A stretch of 64,000 nucleotides of DNA from Nostoc sp. NIES-3756. Its GTDB lineage: Bacteria; Cyanobacteriota; Cyanobacteriia; Cyanobacteriales; Nostocaceae. Both the position numbers and the translations under genes were made by a program. Every line of letters starts with the position of its first letter. Position 1 is the stretch's first letter. The stretch covers positions 2,638,501 through 2,702,500 of the forward strand of contig NZ_AP017295.1 in NCBI RefSeq assembly GCF_001548375.1, in the 5' to 3' direction. The notes below the pieces were generated by a model that did no database searches, was not told the origin of the DNA, and saw only the letters and a list, made by a program, of their open reading frames with translations. Below, piece by piece: positions 1 through 8,976 of this stretch.

Positions 1-761
1 AAAAGGATCTCATTAATTTCTTTTGCTATTACTTGTATTTGGTTCTGTATTTCATCTGGAAAAGAAGACCAGTATTTATGACCTTTACCGCTTCTTATAA
101 TTGCACGTGCAGCAATGCTATTAGGTTTTCTTCGAGATTCTAGAAGTTTCAGTTCAGTTTTATCAATAGGTGCTGCTTGTTGATTAATTTTAAAGAATGA
201 ACTTTCTGCCTTACTTGCATCTCCTTCAACCCATTGAAGCTGAATTGCTAACGCTGCTAAATTTTTAGCATATTTGACAACTTGCGGTTTAACTTTATCA
301 GGATGTGTGAGAGCTAATCTAAAATCTTGGTATGAACCGATCGTCTTATTAACTAATTTTCGTGTTTCATCAGCAATTTTTAACTGTTCATCAGGAATTA
401 CTCCATCATAGAAAAATTTTGAAATTGTACCATCCCCATAATCATCGTTGACCCAAGCAGATAAAGAACTTAATCTATGGCTACCATCAATTACAAACAA
501 GTAACCACCTGTACTGCGCCACAAAATAATTGCTGGGATTAAATCACCTTCAATAAAACTTTTTATAAATTCGCAAATTCTAAACTTATCCCATTCATTA
601 GTTTCTCTTTGAAAATCGGGTTTTCGGATATTATTAAAGAAAAATGAATCTAATTTAATATCTTCAATAGAAATTGTTTCTTTTTTCTTACCTGGATTTA
701 TATTTTCCTCTACTTCAAAATCTTCTCGTGGAATTAAAGCATCTAAATTCACTTTAGCCAT
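1..761 (-). CDS. DUF262/DGQHR-like protein, 3' end cut by window edge
   Basis: An open frame starts at ATG (761-759) and runs without a stop to the left edge, so the C-terminus is missing; about 253 residues are visible. Residues 49-53 read PDFQR and a later block reads VIDGSHRLSSL, which match the two hallmark motifs of DUF262/ParB-Srx-fold proteins (xxFQRxxxW and DGxxRL). Members of this fold include ParB-like nucleases, GmrSD-type restriction proteins and DGQHR proteins in defence islands. The actual activity here cannot be told, because the downstream half that would separate these groups lies outside the window. The gene diverges from the VIT/VWA gene across a 272-bp AT-rich spacer. Confidence 0.7.
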   Translation of the reverse strand, partial: MAKVNLDALIPREDFEVEENINPGKKKETISIEDIKLDSFFFNNIRKPDFQRETNEWDKFRICEFIKSFIEGDLIPAIILWRSTGGYLFVIDGSHRLSSLSAWVNDDYGDGTISKFFYDGVIPDEQLKIADETRKLVNKTIGSYQDFRLALTHPDKVKPQVVKYAKNLAALAIQLQWVEGDASKAESSFFKINQQAAPIDKTELKLLESRRKPNSIAARAIIRSGKGHKYWSSFPDEIQNQIQVIAKEINEIL

Positions 762-1033
762 GATTGTTTTATATGTATTTGTACCATACAGTATCTTAGT
801 ATCAAGTATAATTCAATCCAATTAGATTCAATCAAAATTGATTATTATAACCAAAATTTTAACTTCTTAAGTATAGTTTAATACTAAGACTAATATTTTA
901 GATATTTTTCTAGTGAAGAATCGTATTTTAAATTGAATATCAAACTGAGCATAGACTGAACACAAAACTGAGCATATCTGCCAAGTGAACGCGCCTACGC
1001 TAGAGACATAGAAAAAAGCGTGAGGTTAATAAT

Positions 1034-3415
1034 ATGACTCAAACCCAAGAACGCCAAGCGGCTGGCTTGTATGTTCAAATCCCTGAACAACAACAAATCG
1101 CCTTTCCCCTCAAACATACAGAAGTACAAGCCAAAGTTACGGGTAATATTTCGCGGGTGGAAGTTACCCAAACTTTTGAAAACCCTTTTACTACTACCCT
1201 AGAAGCTGTCTATATCTTTCCCCTACCGGATGAGGCAGCCGTGGATGATATGCTGATTCGCATTGGGGAAACTACCATTCAAGGGAGTATTAAAAAACGC
1301 CAGGAAGCTCAACAAATATACGAGCAAGCCAAGCAACAAGGACGCACAACCGGGTTGTTGGAACAGGAACGGGATAATATATTTACTCAATCTCTGGCAA
1401 ACATCAAACCGGGTGAGCAAATTGATGTAATTATTCGCTATACAGATAGCCTCAAATTTGAGGCGGGTAATTATGAGTTTGTCTTTCCGATGGTGGTGGG
1501 GCCGCGTTATATCCCTGGCATAACTCTTGATGAAAATGCAGTGGGTGGGGCTTCTGCTACTGCACCAATGATGCAAAATCAAGATACTGATTTAGTTCCT
1601 GATGCTTCACGGTTGAATGCTCCTATCCTACCGTCGGGAACTCGCTCCCGTCATGATATTGATGTCACGGTGGAAATTGACGCAGGTGTGGCAATTCGGG
1701 GTGTGACATCGCCTTCTCACCAAATCCAGATCATGTATGCAGGACAGGTGGCGCGGGTTACACTTGCGTCTGGGGATAAAATTCCTAACAAAGACCTGAT
1801 TTTACGCTATCAAGTAGCAGGTGAAGCCACTCAAGCAACCGTCCTCACCCAAGCTGATGAACGGGGTGGACACTTTGCCCTGTACTTAATTCCCGCCCTC
1901 ACATACTCTCCAGAACAAGTAGTTCCTAAAGATGTCGTATTCCTCATCGATACTTCAGGTTCCCAAAGGGGTGCGCCGTTGATGCAGTGTCAGGAATTGA
2001 TGCGCCGCTTTATCAATGGACTCAACCCCGATGATACTTTCAGCATTATTGATTTCTCCAATACTACTCGCCAACTTTCACCAGTTCCTCTAGCCAATAC
2101 ACCACACAACCGCACACTGGCGCTTGATTACATTAATCGCTTGAATGCAAATGGGTGTACTCAAATGTTACAGGGGATTCGTGCTGTTTTGAACTTCCCC
2201 AGCACAAATCCAGGACGCTTGCGGAGCATTGTGTTACTCACCGATGGCTATATCGGGAACGAAAACCAAATTCTCACAGAATTGCAACGACATCTCCAAC
2301 CAGGAAACCGCCTTTATAGTTTCGGTGCAGGTAGTTCTGTCAATCGCTTCTTACTCAACCGCATTGCAGAGGTGGGACGAGGTACGGCGCGGATAATTCG
2401 CCAGGATGAACCAACGGCTGAAGTGGTAGAAAAATTTTTCCGCCAAATTAATAACCCTGTGCTGACAAACATCAATTTGCAATGGGAGGGTGATGGCGAA
2501 GCACCAATGATTTACCCCACCACACCACCAGATTTATTTGCCGAGCAACCATTAGTGTTATTTGGTCGCAAAGTTGATGGGCGTGGTGGTAAACTGCACA
2601 TCACCGGAATTGCGGCTGGTGGGATGCGCTATCAACAGACTTTCAATTTGAATTTCTCTGCAATGGGTAATTCTGCTGTGGCGCAACTTTGGGGACGTTC
2701 CCGCATCAAGGATTTGATGAATCAGATGGTTGGTGGTGACACTAAGTCAGGTGTGACAGCAGTGACAGATACAGCACTTACCTATCAACTGTTATCTCAA
2801 TACACTGCTTTTGTGGCCGTTAGTGATGATGTACGAGTTGATTCCACTCAAGCTTCTGTTTCTGTGCAAGTACCTGTAGAAATGCCTGAAGGTGTTAGCC
2901 ATCAAGGTATTTATGGTAGCGTTGCTTATAGCGCTGCTCCTGCAAGTGCTAATACTTCCCTGGATACACCTGATTTTTTACAACGTAGAAGAACCATACA
3001 ACCACCCGCACCACCACGAGCCAGCGCACCAGCAGAAACACGAGATATTCTCTACAGTTTGTCGCCTGCGGATGAAAGCCTGATAAATGCGCCAGCACCA
3101 CAAATAGGCACAGCTTCACCCATTCCGGCTACTCCACGCCTACAGGTTGTCAGCATTACGGGATTAGATGAGCAAATGACGACTGTGTTGACTGCATTTC
3201 TACAAGCGCTGTACATACCCGTTGGTTTTAGCAGTAGTTTAGTCTGGGAATTACAGCTAAATAAAGGACGAGTCACCCGGGTAGTGCTAGATGAGGAGGC
3301 TTCCACACTGAAGGAACAACAGGTAATTGATGTGATTAGGCGATCGCTTTTATCTTGGCGACCTCATAATCATCTCACAGCTACCGTCCTCATCACCATT
3401 CAAGTTCAATTGTAA
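1034..3415 (+). CDS. VIT domain - von Willebrand factor A domain protein
   Basis: A 793-residue protein. Residues about 10-140 form a VIT (vault/inter-alpha-trypsin) domain with the typical VEVTQTFENP and YIFPLPDEAAVDDM blocks. A VWA domain follows from about 300, with a complete metal-ion-dependent adhesion motif, DTSGS at 306-310. A Pro/Ala-rich linker lies near 655-690, and the last 90 residues form a small alpha/beta domain that resembles TonB-like C-terminal modules (inference). There is no obvious signal peptide, so cytoplasmic or surface location is open. VIT-VWA proteins are common in cyanobacteria, but the role is unknown; ligand binding through the metal site is the safe statement. 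The ATG is preceded by GTGAGGT. A hairpin terminator follows directly. Confidence 0.85.
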   Translation: MTQTQERQAAGLYVQIPEQQQIAFPLKHTEVQAKVTGNISRVEVTQTFENPFTTTLEAVYIFPLPDEAAVDDMLIRIGETTIQGSIKKRQEAQQIYEQAKQQGRTTGLLEQERDNIFTQSLANIKPGEQIDVIIRYTDSLKFEAGNYEFVFPMVVGPRYIPGITLDENAVGGASATAPMMQNQDTDLVPDASRLNAPILPSGTRSRHDIDVTVEIDAGVAIRGVTSPSHQIQIMYAGQVARVTLASGDKIPNKDLILRYQVAGEATQATVLTQADERGGHFALYLIPALTYSPEQVVPKDVVFLIDTSGSQRGAPLMQCQELMRRFINGLNPDDTFSIIDFSNTTRQLSPVPLANTPHNRTLALDYINRLNANGCTQMLQGIRAVLNFPSTNPGRLRSIVLLTDGYIGNENQILTELQRHLQPGNRLYSFGAGSSVNRFLLNRIAEVGRGTARIIRQDEPTAEVVEKFFRQINNPVLTNINLQWEGDGEAPMIYPTTPPDLFAEQPLVLFGRKVDGRGGKLHITGIAAGGMRYQQTFNLNFSAMGNSAVAQLWGRSRIKDLMNQMVGGDTKSGVTAVTDTALTYQLLSQYTAFVAVSDDVRVDSTQASVSVQVPVEMPEGVSHQGIYGSVAYSAAPASANTSLDTPDFLQRRRTIQPPAPPRASAPAETRDILYSLSPADESLINAPAPQIGTASPIPATPRLQVVSITGLDEQMTTVLTAFLQALYIPVGFSSSLVWELQLNKGRVTRVVLDEEASTLKEQQVIDVIRRSLLSWRPHNHLTATVLITIQVQL

Positions 3416-3423
3416 TAATTCAC

Positions 3424-3445
3424 ACCGGGTTAACCCCGGTTTTTT
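3424..3445 (+). terminator. Rho-independent terminator after the VIT/VWA gene
   Basis: ACCGGG (3424-3429) pairs perfectly with CCCGGT (3435-3440) around a 5-nt loop and is followed by five T residues. It fills the 39-bp gap between the convergent genes ending at 3415 (+) and 3455 (-). Confidence 0.85.
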
Positions 3446-3454
3446 ACTATATAC

Positions 3455-4267
3455 TTACCCGCGCATCTCCATCAAGTTACCTGAAGCATAGCGCCGTAGT
3501 CCGTGATAAAACACACCCGTACCTACTAGCAATACTGCGATCGCCCCAGCCATAGCCAGTAAAGTATGTACTAAAGATAACCTTCGTAATGCTTCAATAG
3601 GTAAATAGGTAACGAACCCAGCCGGAATTGCTGTGTACAGCAGCAACTTCACCCAACCCTCAAACAAAGTTGCTGGGTAGGTACTGAAGGTAAGCATGGC
3701 GTTACGCCATTGTTGTGTCAGTCCTTCAGAATTACCAAGGTAAAAACTCAAACTCCCAGCTAACACATTAAAGCCGATGTACACCACAGCCGAAGAAATA
3801 TTTAATGCTGCGAACATGAGCAAATGGAGGAAATCTGGTTTCACAAAAAACAAGTACACACCATAACCAAATAACAAGTCACCCCAAGCTGTCGCACTCA
3901 TTTGTCCCAGCAGTAAATGAGATAAAAGAGTGCGTGGGTAGAGCATCCACACATCTAACTGTCCCCGGACTATTAAACCACTGAGTCGTAAAGCATTACC
4001 ACAGATAGCATGAGCTAAACCAAAACCTGCGGCTGCCAATGCCCACAGAGTAATTACATCCTGCACAGTCCAACCACGCAGTACGGGAAAGCGTTGGAAG
4101 AATAACGCCCAGAACGTTACCCAAACAAGGTTATTTAACACCATTGCTACTACTTGGGTGATGAATGCGCCACGGTATTCTAAATGCGCCTTCAAGTTCA
4201 GGTAGACATAAGCCGCAGCTAAATTAAGATAGGAAACTATACGCTGTAACATCAATTTTAATTTCAT
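3455..4267 (-). CDS. ABC-2 type exporter permease (second permease)
   Basis: A 270-residue integral membrane protein with six hydrophobic stretches and a conserved region following YRGAFITQVVAMVLNNLVW, typical of the COG3694-type (DUF990) ABC-2 permeases. It is the last gene of a three-gene operon: its ATG overlaps the stop of the preceding permease by 4 bp (4264-4267). Together with that permease and the ATPase at 5058 it should form a heterodimeric channel in the plasma membrane. The exported substrate is not known for this class; multidrug, lipid or polysaccharide export have all been suggested for relatives, and nothing in the sequence selects among them. Confidence 0.85.
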   Translation of the reverse strand: MKLKLMLQRIVSYLNLAAAYVYLNLKAHLEYRGAFITQVVAMVLNNLVWVTFWALFFQRFPVLRGWTVQDVITLWALAAAGFGLAHAICGNALRLSGLIVRGQLDVWMLYPRTLLSHLLLGQMSATAWGDLLFGYGVYLFFVKPDFLHLLMFAALNISSAVVYIGFNVLAGSLSFYLGNSEGLTQQWRNAMLTFSTYPATLFEGWVKLLLYTAIPAGFVTYLPIEALRRLSLVHTLLAMAGAIAVLLVGTGVFYHGLRRYASGNLMEMRG

Positions 4268-5061
4268 CCTCCATTTGCATGGATGCGTTTAACTGCTGTG
4301 CTGTATACCCAAGCAACCAATAAGCTAAGTACACCCATAGCTACTGCTTGACGCAAGAGTAATTCCCCAGCAAATGTTAAATCTGGTTGTACGAACAAAC
4401 GCGCCGGGCCATATACGATGCTGGCAAAGGGGAGATTTTTTAATAGTGGTTGCCATTGTTCGGGAAAGAGATCCAACGGTATCAGCATCCCTCCCAAAAT
4501 CATGGTGATACGCGAATATATCAACATCAAACCTGTGGTATTTTCCAACCAGAAAGCCCCCAAACCAACCAAAAATGTCGCTAAAAAATCTAAGACAAAA
4601 GCTAATGGTAAGGACAGGAGAAATAAGAAAATACCCGGCAAACTCAAGGGAATTAAGCCAACAAATAGTAGTGCTATGACTATAGATACTGTGACATTTA
4701 AGCCAAAGCGGACTACACGTTCTCCTAAGGTAGTCCAGAGACGATACAAGGGATAGGATAAGGGGCGAATTAATTGCACAGCTAACGCTCCCGTGCGTAC
4801 ATCCTCGTCTACTTCTTGGGCAATTGTTGGGGCGGAAAGCACAATTGACTCAGTTATGCCTAAATACCAAAGCATTTGCGTCAAACTTAAGTTTCCCAAC
4901 TCTTGGGCGTTGGTTTCTGCATAAGTAACACGCCACAGTTGCAGGAAAATGTAGAGAATTACAAACAGAAAAACACCCCTTGAAGCGACTTCCGCTAAAT
5001 AAGCTAGGTTAGAGCGTGCCGAAGTCCAGCCAATCCAGATATATTTGGTGATATTGTTCAT
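4264..5061 (-). CDS. ABC-2 type exporter permease (first permease)
   Basis: A 265-residue protein with six predicted membrane segments. An N-terminal segment near residues 25-45 is followed by the conserved ITESIVLSAPTIAQEVDEDV block and the RTGALAVQLIRPL signature of COG4587-type permeases. The start overlaps the ATPase stop by 4 bp (5058-5061) and the stop overlaps the next permease, so the three subunits are translationally coupled. It probably pairs with the 4267-3455 product to form the transmembrane part of one exporter. Confidence 0.87.
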   Translation of the reverse strand: MNNITKYIWIGWTSARSNLAYLAEVASRGVFLFVILYIFLQLWRVTYAETNAQELGNLSLTQMLWYLGITESIVLSAPTIAQEVDEDVRTGALAVQLIRPLSYPLYRLWTTLGERVVRFGLNVTVSIVIALLFVGLIPLSLPGIFLFLLSLPLAFVLDFLATFLVGLGAFWLENTTGLMLIYSRITMILGGMLIPLDLFPEQWQPLLKNLPFASIVYGPARLFVQPDLTFAGELLLRQAVAMGVLSLLVAWVYSTAVKRIHANGG

Positions 5062-6035
5062 CCTGTTTGTACTCCTTGGCTGGGGGCTGCTTGGGAATAT
5101 ATGTGAGCGATGACTTCTTCTAATGGTGGGTCTTCAATGGCAATATCAGCCACAGAACCTGCTTGCAGAATGTAACTCATCACCGCTTCAATAGGGGTAA
5201 TGCGAGTATTTACTTCCAACTTCAAGGCGTATTCTGTTTTCTTGAGTTCCGTCACACCAGGGAGGATGATTTGCGGTGTCGTGTCATGAAACCTGACACT
5301 GAGGACTTTTGCACCCAAATAGTCCCGGCGCATGGCAGAAATTTTGTCATCAAGCACGACTCTACCGTGGTTAATTACCACTACTCGTTGGGCTACCCGT
5401 TCGATGTCGCCTGCGTCGTGGCTAGTGAGAAATACGGTGATACCTTCGTTGCGGTTCCACTCACGAATGAGGTCGCGCAACTCTTGACGGGCAATTACAT
5501 CTAGACCAATGGTAGGCTCATCCAAAAATAATAATCGTGGTGCGTGAAGTAAACTAGCTGCAACTTCTGCCCGCATCCTTTGCCCCAAGGATAGCTTACG
5601 CACTGGGGTATGCCAGAAGGGTCTGAGGTCAAAACGCTCAACTAAAACATCACGACGTTTGAGATATTCTTGGCGGTCTATGTTGTAAATGCGTGCCAAT
5701 AATTCTAAAGTATCGCGGGGAGGTAGGTGATACCATAATTGCGATCGCTGTCCAAATACTACCCCAATCTGATAAGCCAATTCCCGCCGATTTTTCCACG
5801 GGTTCAGCCCCAACAACGAAGCATAACCAGATGTAGGATACAAAATACCCGTCAGCATTTTGATTGTAGTAGATTTACCTGCACCATTTGGCCCAATGAA
5901 GGCGATCGCCTGCCCATCGGGAACACTCAACGTAATATCATCTACCGCCACAACCTCAGTTTGCTTACGGCTTCTCCCCCAACCTTGAGTTAGCGTAAAC
6001 GTCTTACGTAAATTTTCCAGTTCTACGGCTCCCAT
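5058..6035 (-). CDS. ABC exporter ATP-binding subunit
   Basis: ATPase of the exporter encoded downstream. It has Walker A GPNGAGKST at about residues 48-56, signature LSLGQRMRAE, Walker B LLFLDEPT and an H-loop TSHD, so the nucleotide-binding domain is complete. About 100 C-terminal residues form the extra domain typical of COG4586 ATPases. The frame is open to an alternative start at 6068, but AGGGAG lies 10 nt before the ATG at 6035 and homology begins there (MGAVELENLRKTF), so I chose 6035, which gives 325 residues. First gene of a tightly coupled operon of three. Confidence 0.88.
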   Translation of the reverse strand: MGAVELENLRKTFTLTQGWGRSRKQTEVVAVDDITLSVPDGQAIAFIGPNGAGKSTTIKMLTGILYPTSGYASLLGLNPWKNRRELAYQIGVVFGQRSQLWYHLPPRDTLELLARIYNIDRQEYLKRRDVLVERFDLRPFWHTPVRKLSLGQRMRAEVAASLLHAPRLLFLDEPTIGLDVIARQELRDLIREWNRNEGITVFLTSHDAGDIERVAQRVVVINHGRVVLDDKISAMRRDYLGAKVLSVRFHDTTPQIILPGVTELKKTEYALKLEVNTRITPIEAVMSYILQAGSVADIAIEDPPLEEVIAHIYSQAAPSQGVQTG

Positions 6036-6145
6036 TACCGATGAACTCCCTAAGTATGTATTACACACATACTACATGAGTTTTTAGTGAATAGTCCAGA
6101 GTTAAAAGTAATCTTTTCCTACTCCTCCTACCTCTTGCCTCGTGT

Positions 6146-7387
6146 CTACAATTCACTACCATCTTGCAAACTACCGCAATGCTTACAGTGTGGTAAGTGC
6201 TTGTAAGTTAAATCATGACAGTTGTGACATTCAACGTACTGATAATAACCACAGTGTGGACAATAAGTATCATTGTGTCGAATTTTCTTAGCACACTTAA
6301 CACAAAGTGATTTTTGAATCCTGTTAACAGCTTGCAGTTTAGGATTAAGAATAATTTTTTGAAAGAACTTGATAATGCCAAAACCAATTAAGGGAATCAG
6401 CAATATATAAACATAGCTGACCAGGAAAAGTAAACTACCAAAAATTGCACTAATAGCATCATATAAAAATTGGAATATTACCCCAAATTGGAGAAATTCA
6501 AAAATTTTGAGAATTAAAGGAATAAAAAATATTACCAATAAGTGCAAACTAATCAAAGCGACAAGACCATAACGCCGACGCTGAGAAAATCGGTGAACTA
6601 ATAAGGTAGAAAATATCAGTGGTAATAAAAATAGAGCCTGAAAAGCAAACTGAATACTTGGATACCAGAAAGATGCTTGTTTGTAGCCTTGTTCAAGCTG
6701 ACCAAATTTTTCATTATTTTGCAGGAAAGTAAGAAAAATACTACTTTCCGGTTTCAGCTTTAGTTCATTTTTTAAATTAGATATTTCCTTTACTAACTGA
6801 GAAATATTTCGATTATTTTTTTCTAACTCTTGTTTAGATTTTTCTGCACTGACTTGATTTATCGACTGTTCACGAGATTGTCCGGCGATTTTTTCTAAGA
6901 GTGTAGAGTCATATTCAGCGCGAATCCTGTTATTAGCTTCTTGAAGATTACTGATTTTTGCTTGTCTGTTATCAATTGTTTTAATTGCTTGCTGATTTTG
7001 CGAGATATTAATCTTATCTACATACTCTGCATACTGTAAGCAAATTGGTGAAACTTGACCTATATGTTCTGCCGCCGTTTCTTGATATATTTGTTTTTGG
7101 CTAGATTGATTACTTTTGTTATAAAGCAACAATTCCTTAAGAATATTATAATCTTTGTCTTTATTGGTTCCTGTGCGGTAAGCCTGCCATTGTGAATAAC
7201 ATGGATAAGCTTGTGATGGGCTAAGATGCCATTTACTAATATCATTTAAACCAGTGAAAACATTGACTAATATAAAAATATCAACCAAAATAATTACAAT
7301 CAAACTTACTCTATTTAGAGGTTCGTTGTTAATCCTTCTATAATTATTAAAAAATTGATTAAAAAAACGACGGACTCTGGCAAACAT
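6146..7387 (-). CDS. Membrane protein with coiled coil and C-terminal double zinc ribbon
   Basis: A 413-residue protein of unknown function. It has one membrane segment at about 27-45 and then an extracytoplasmic or cytoplasmic region with a Gln/Asn/Glu-rich coiled coil (about 120-215). Three or more hydrophobic segments follow at about 240-345. The C-terminus carries a pair of CxxC knuckles: CVKCAKKI, CPHCGYY, CHNCHD and CKHCGS, i.e. a double zinc ribbon. Zinc ribbons of this form often bind other proteins or nucleic acid, but no function can be assigned. It is AT-rich and stands alone between the exporter operon and a 366-bp gap. Confidence 0.75.
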   Translation of the reverse strand: MFARVRRFFNQFFNNYRRINNEPLNRVSLIVIILVDIFILVNVFTGLNDISKWHLSPSQAYPCYSQWQAYRTGTNKDKDYNILKELLLYNKSNQSSQKQIYQETAAEHIGQVSPICLQYAEYVDKINISQNQQAIKTIDNRQAKISNLQEANNRIRAEYDSTLLEKIAGQSREQSINQVSAEKSKQELEKNNRNISQLVKEISNLKNELKLKPESSIFLTFLQNNEKFGQLEQGYKQASFWYPSIQFAFQALFLLPLIFSTLLVHRFSQRRRYGLVALISLHLLVIFFIPLILKIFEFLQFGVIFQFLYDAISAIFGSLLFLVSYVYILLIPLIGFGIIKFFQKIILNPKLQAVNRIQKSLCVKCAKKIRHNDTYCPHCGYYQYVECHNCHDLTYKHLPHCKHCGSLQDGSEL

Positions 7388-7753
7388 ATTATGCTCAACT
7401 ACTATTTACATTAGCCGACTGTTATATAGAGTTACTTGTTTCAGTAAGGTAAAATTTTGTTGAGTATAGAGGTTAGAACTAGAGGCTACAATCTACCTAA
7501 TGCAGCGAGTAACTACTATACACTTTTCATGAAGGTTAAACAGTCGTGTTTGTAATTATACTTGGCATCATAGGAGAAAAGTGTTTGTATAATGTGACCA
7601 GCCAAAATTGTCATCAAAATATAAAGAGCAGCGAATTGATGACTTCTACTGATAACATTTCTTTAAGAAGAAACTAAATACTTATTAGATCACTCAGTTA
7701 AGTTGTGTAATTTTTTCTAAAATCTATCAAGTGAGAGCGCGAGGCAATGTAGA
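7388..7753. other. Intergenic region, no gene seen
   Basis: A 366-bp AT-rich divergent spacer between the zinc-ribbon membrane gene and the DUF1868 gene. Every frame is broken by stops. It must hold both promoters, but I see no motif convincing enough to place them. A GAGG ribosome-binding site at 7741-7744 belongs to the next gene. Confidence 0.6.
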
Positions 7754-8545
7754 TTGGACGATAACTATCAAACTTACTTAAATCGGGTGGCAAGATTGAC
7801 GCTACCGGAAGCTTATAGATCCCAAGTCCAGCATATTCAGGAATCATACAAATTTCAGCCTGTTTCGGGGGGGTCTAGACAAGCAGCACCTTTTCCTGGG
7901 TATACACTAATTACCCCATCTGCGGCAGAAGATTCAGAAAATTCTGCTTTTTATAAGCAATTAGAAGCTTATCAACAGGAATTATTACAGATCCCTATCA
8001 ATCATGATTTGATTGTTCCTGTACCGCCTGCTAGCTTTCATGTAACTTTAGCAGACTTAATTTGGGACAGTGCCTATCGGGATGCTGGCGAACAAAATCC
8101 TGACTTTGACCAAAGTTTACACTTTTGCATAGCTGAGATATTACAACAATATCAGGAATTGCTGACACCAGGGAATGAGCCAATTTCTTGGCAAATGCTA
8201 GGACTGATGATTATGCCAAGGGCTGTTGCTGTTTGTTTAGTACCCAAGGATGAACGTTGCTACGAACAGATTATTAAGTTCCGCCGTACAGTTTATCAAA
8301 ATCCCAAGTTAATAGGATTAGGGATTGAACAACATTATCACCTAACGGCTCATGTCACATTAGGTTATTTTGGGGAGATATCAGCAGATTTAGACCGAAC
8401 AAAACTGAGTGATACACTCTCACAATTGAATCAAAGCTGGCTCTTAAATGCGCCAGAATTTGTCATCAGTAGAGTGGAGTTGCGCAAGTTTGACGATATG
8501 ACACGCTATTATCGTCAGCCAGACTGGCCCAGTTTGAATTTTTAA
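7754..8545 (+). CDS. DUF1868 / 2H phosphoesterase-like protein
   Basis: A 263-residue soluble protein. Two HxTx motifs, FHVTLAD at about residue 95 and AHVTLGYFG at about residue 199, are the paired catalytic histidines of the 2H phosphoesterase (LigT/CPDase) superfamily. DUF1868, which this resembles, belongs to that superfamily. Such enzymes hydrolyse cyclic phosphates or ligate RNA ends; the substrate here is not known. The start is TTG at 7754 with GAGG nine bases upstream; the nearer ATG (7747) is followed at once by a stop in its own frame. No operon partner. Confidence 0.75.
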   Translation: MDDNYQTYLNRVARLTLPEAYRSQVQHIQESYKFQPVSGGSRQAAPFPGYTLITPSAAEDSENSAFYKQLEAYQQELLQIPINHDLIVPVPPASFHVTLADLIWDSAYRDAGEQNPDFDQSLHFCIAEILQQYQELLTPGNEPISWQMLGLMIMPRAVAVCLVPKDERCYEQIIKFRRTVYQNPKLIGLGIEQHYHLTAHVTLGYFGEISADLDRTKLSDTLSQLNQSWLLNAPEFVISRVELRKFDDMTRYYRQPDWPSLNF

Positions 8546-8597
8546 TTAAACTGAAGCATCAAGATTTGGCAAAATCTATACTGATATAGCTTAAGTT

Positions 8598-8684
8598 ATG
8601 TTCGTTTGGATACTAGCATTATCTGTAGGATTGGTAATAATCACAACAATTCTCTATGAGCTATTACCCATCTTTAGAAATTAG
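8598..8684 (+). CDS. Possible 28-residue single-span membrane peptide
   Basis: ATG at 8598 opens a 28-codon frame ending in TAG at 8684. The product is one hydrophobic helix (MFVWILALSVGLVIITTILY) with a short polar tail, and a strong terminator follows 37 bp downstream. Cyanobacteria carry many such one-helix proteins in photosynthetic complexes, but this does not match PetL, PetM, PetN, PsaM, PsbX or Ycf12 as I know them. There is no clear ribosome-binding site, so expression is uncertain. Confidence 0.35.
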   Translation: MFVWILALSVGLVIITTILYELLPIFRN

Positions 8685-8720
8685 CCAAACTTGATGTCAG
8701 TTATGAAATTGAATTAATAC

Positions 8721-8755
8721 AATCCTCATCTCTTAGTAGGTGGGGATTTTTATTG
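8721..8755 (+). terminator. Rho-independent terminator
   Basis: AATCCTCATC (8721-8730) pairs over ten positions, including two G-U pairs, with GGTGGGGATT (8739-8748), and is followed by a T-rich run. It closes transcription from the DUF1868 gene or the small frame at 8598, and lies before the exoprotein gene. Confidence 0.75.
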
Positions 8756-8976
8756 GCATTACGTATCTCAGATTTTACCTATTTTGATGAAAGTTTAATA
8801 ACCTGACTTAAGATTAGCTGTCCTAAAAATATCTTGTATTACTGACTACTGACAAAACTTGATAGAGTTTTTATTATTTGTCATGGAGGAAAATGTGTAA
8901 TTATACTAACTATTTAATACATATACAGATATCAGAGTACACTAGATTTTGATAAACTTTTTTAACATCAGCAAAC

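Noticed and set aside
5058..6068. Longer start for the ABC ATPase at 6068
   Set aside because: The extra 11 residues have no conservation, and a ribosome-binding site favours 6035.
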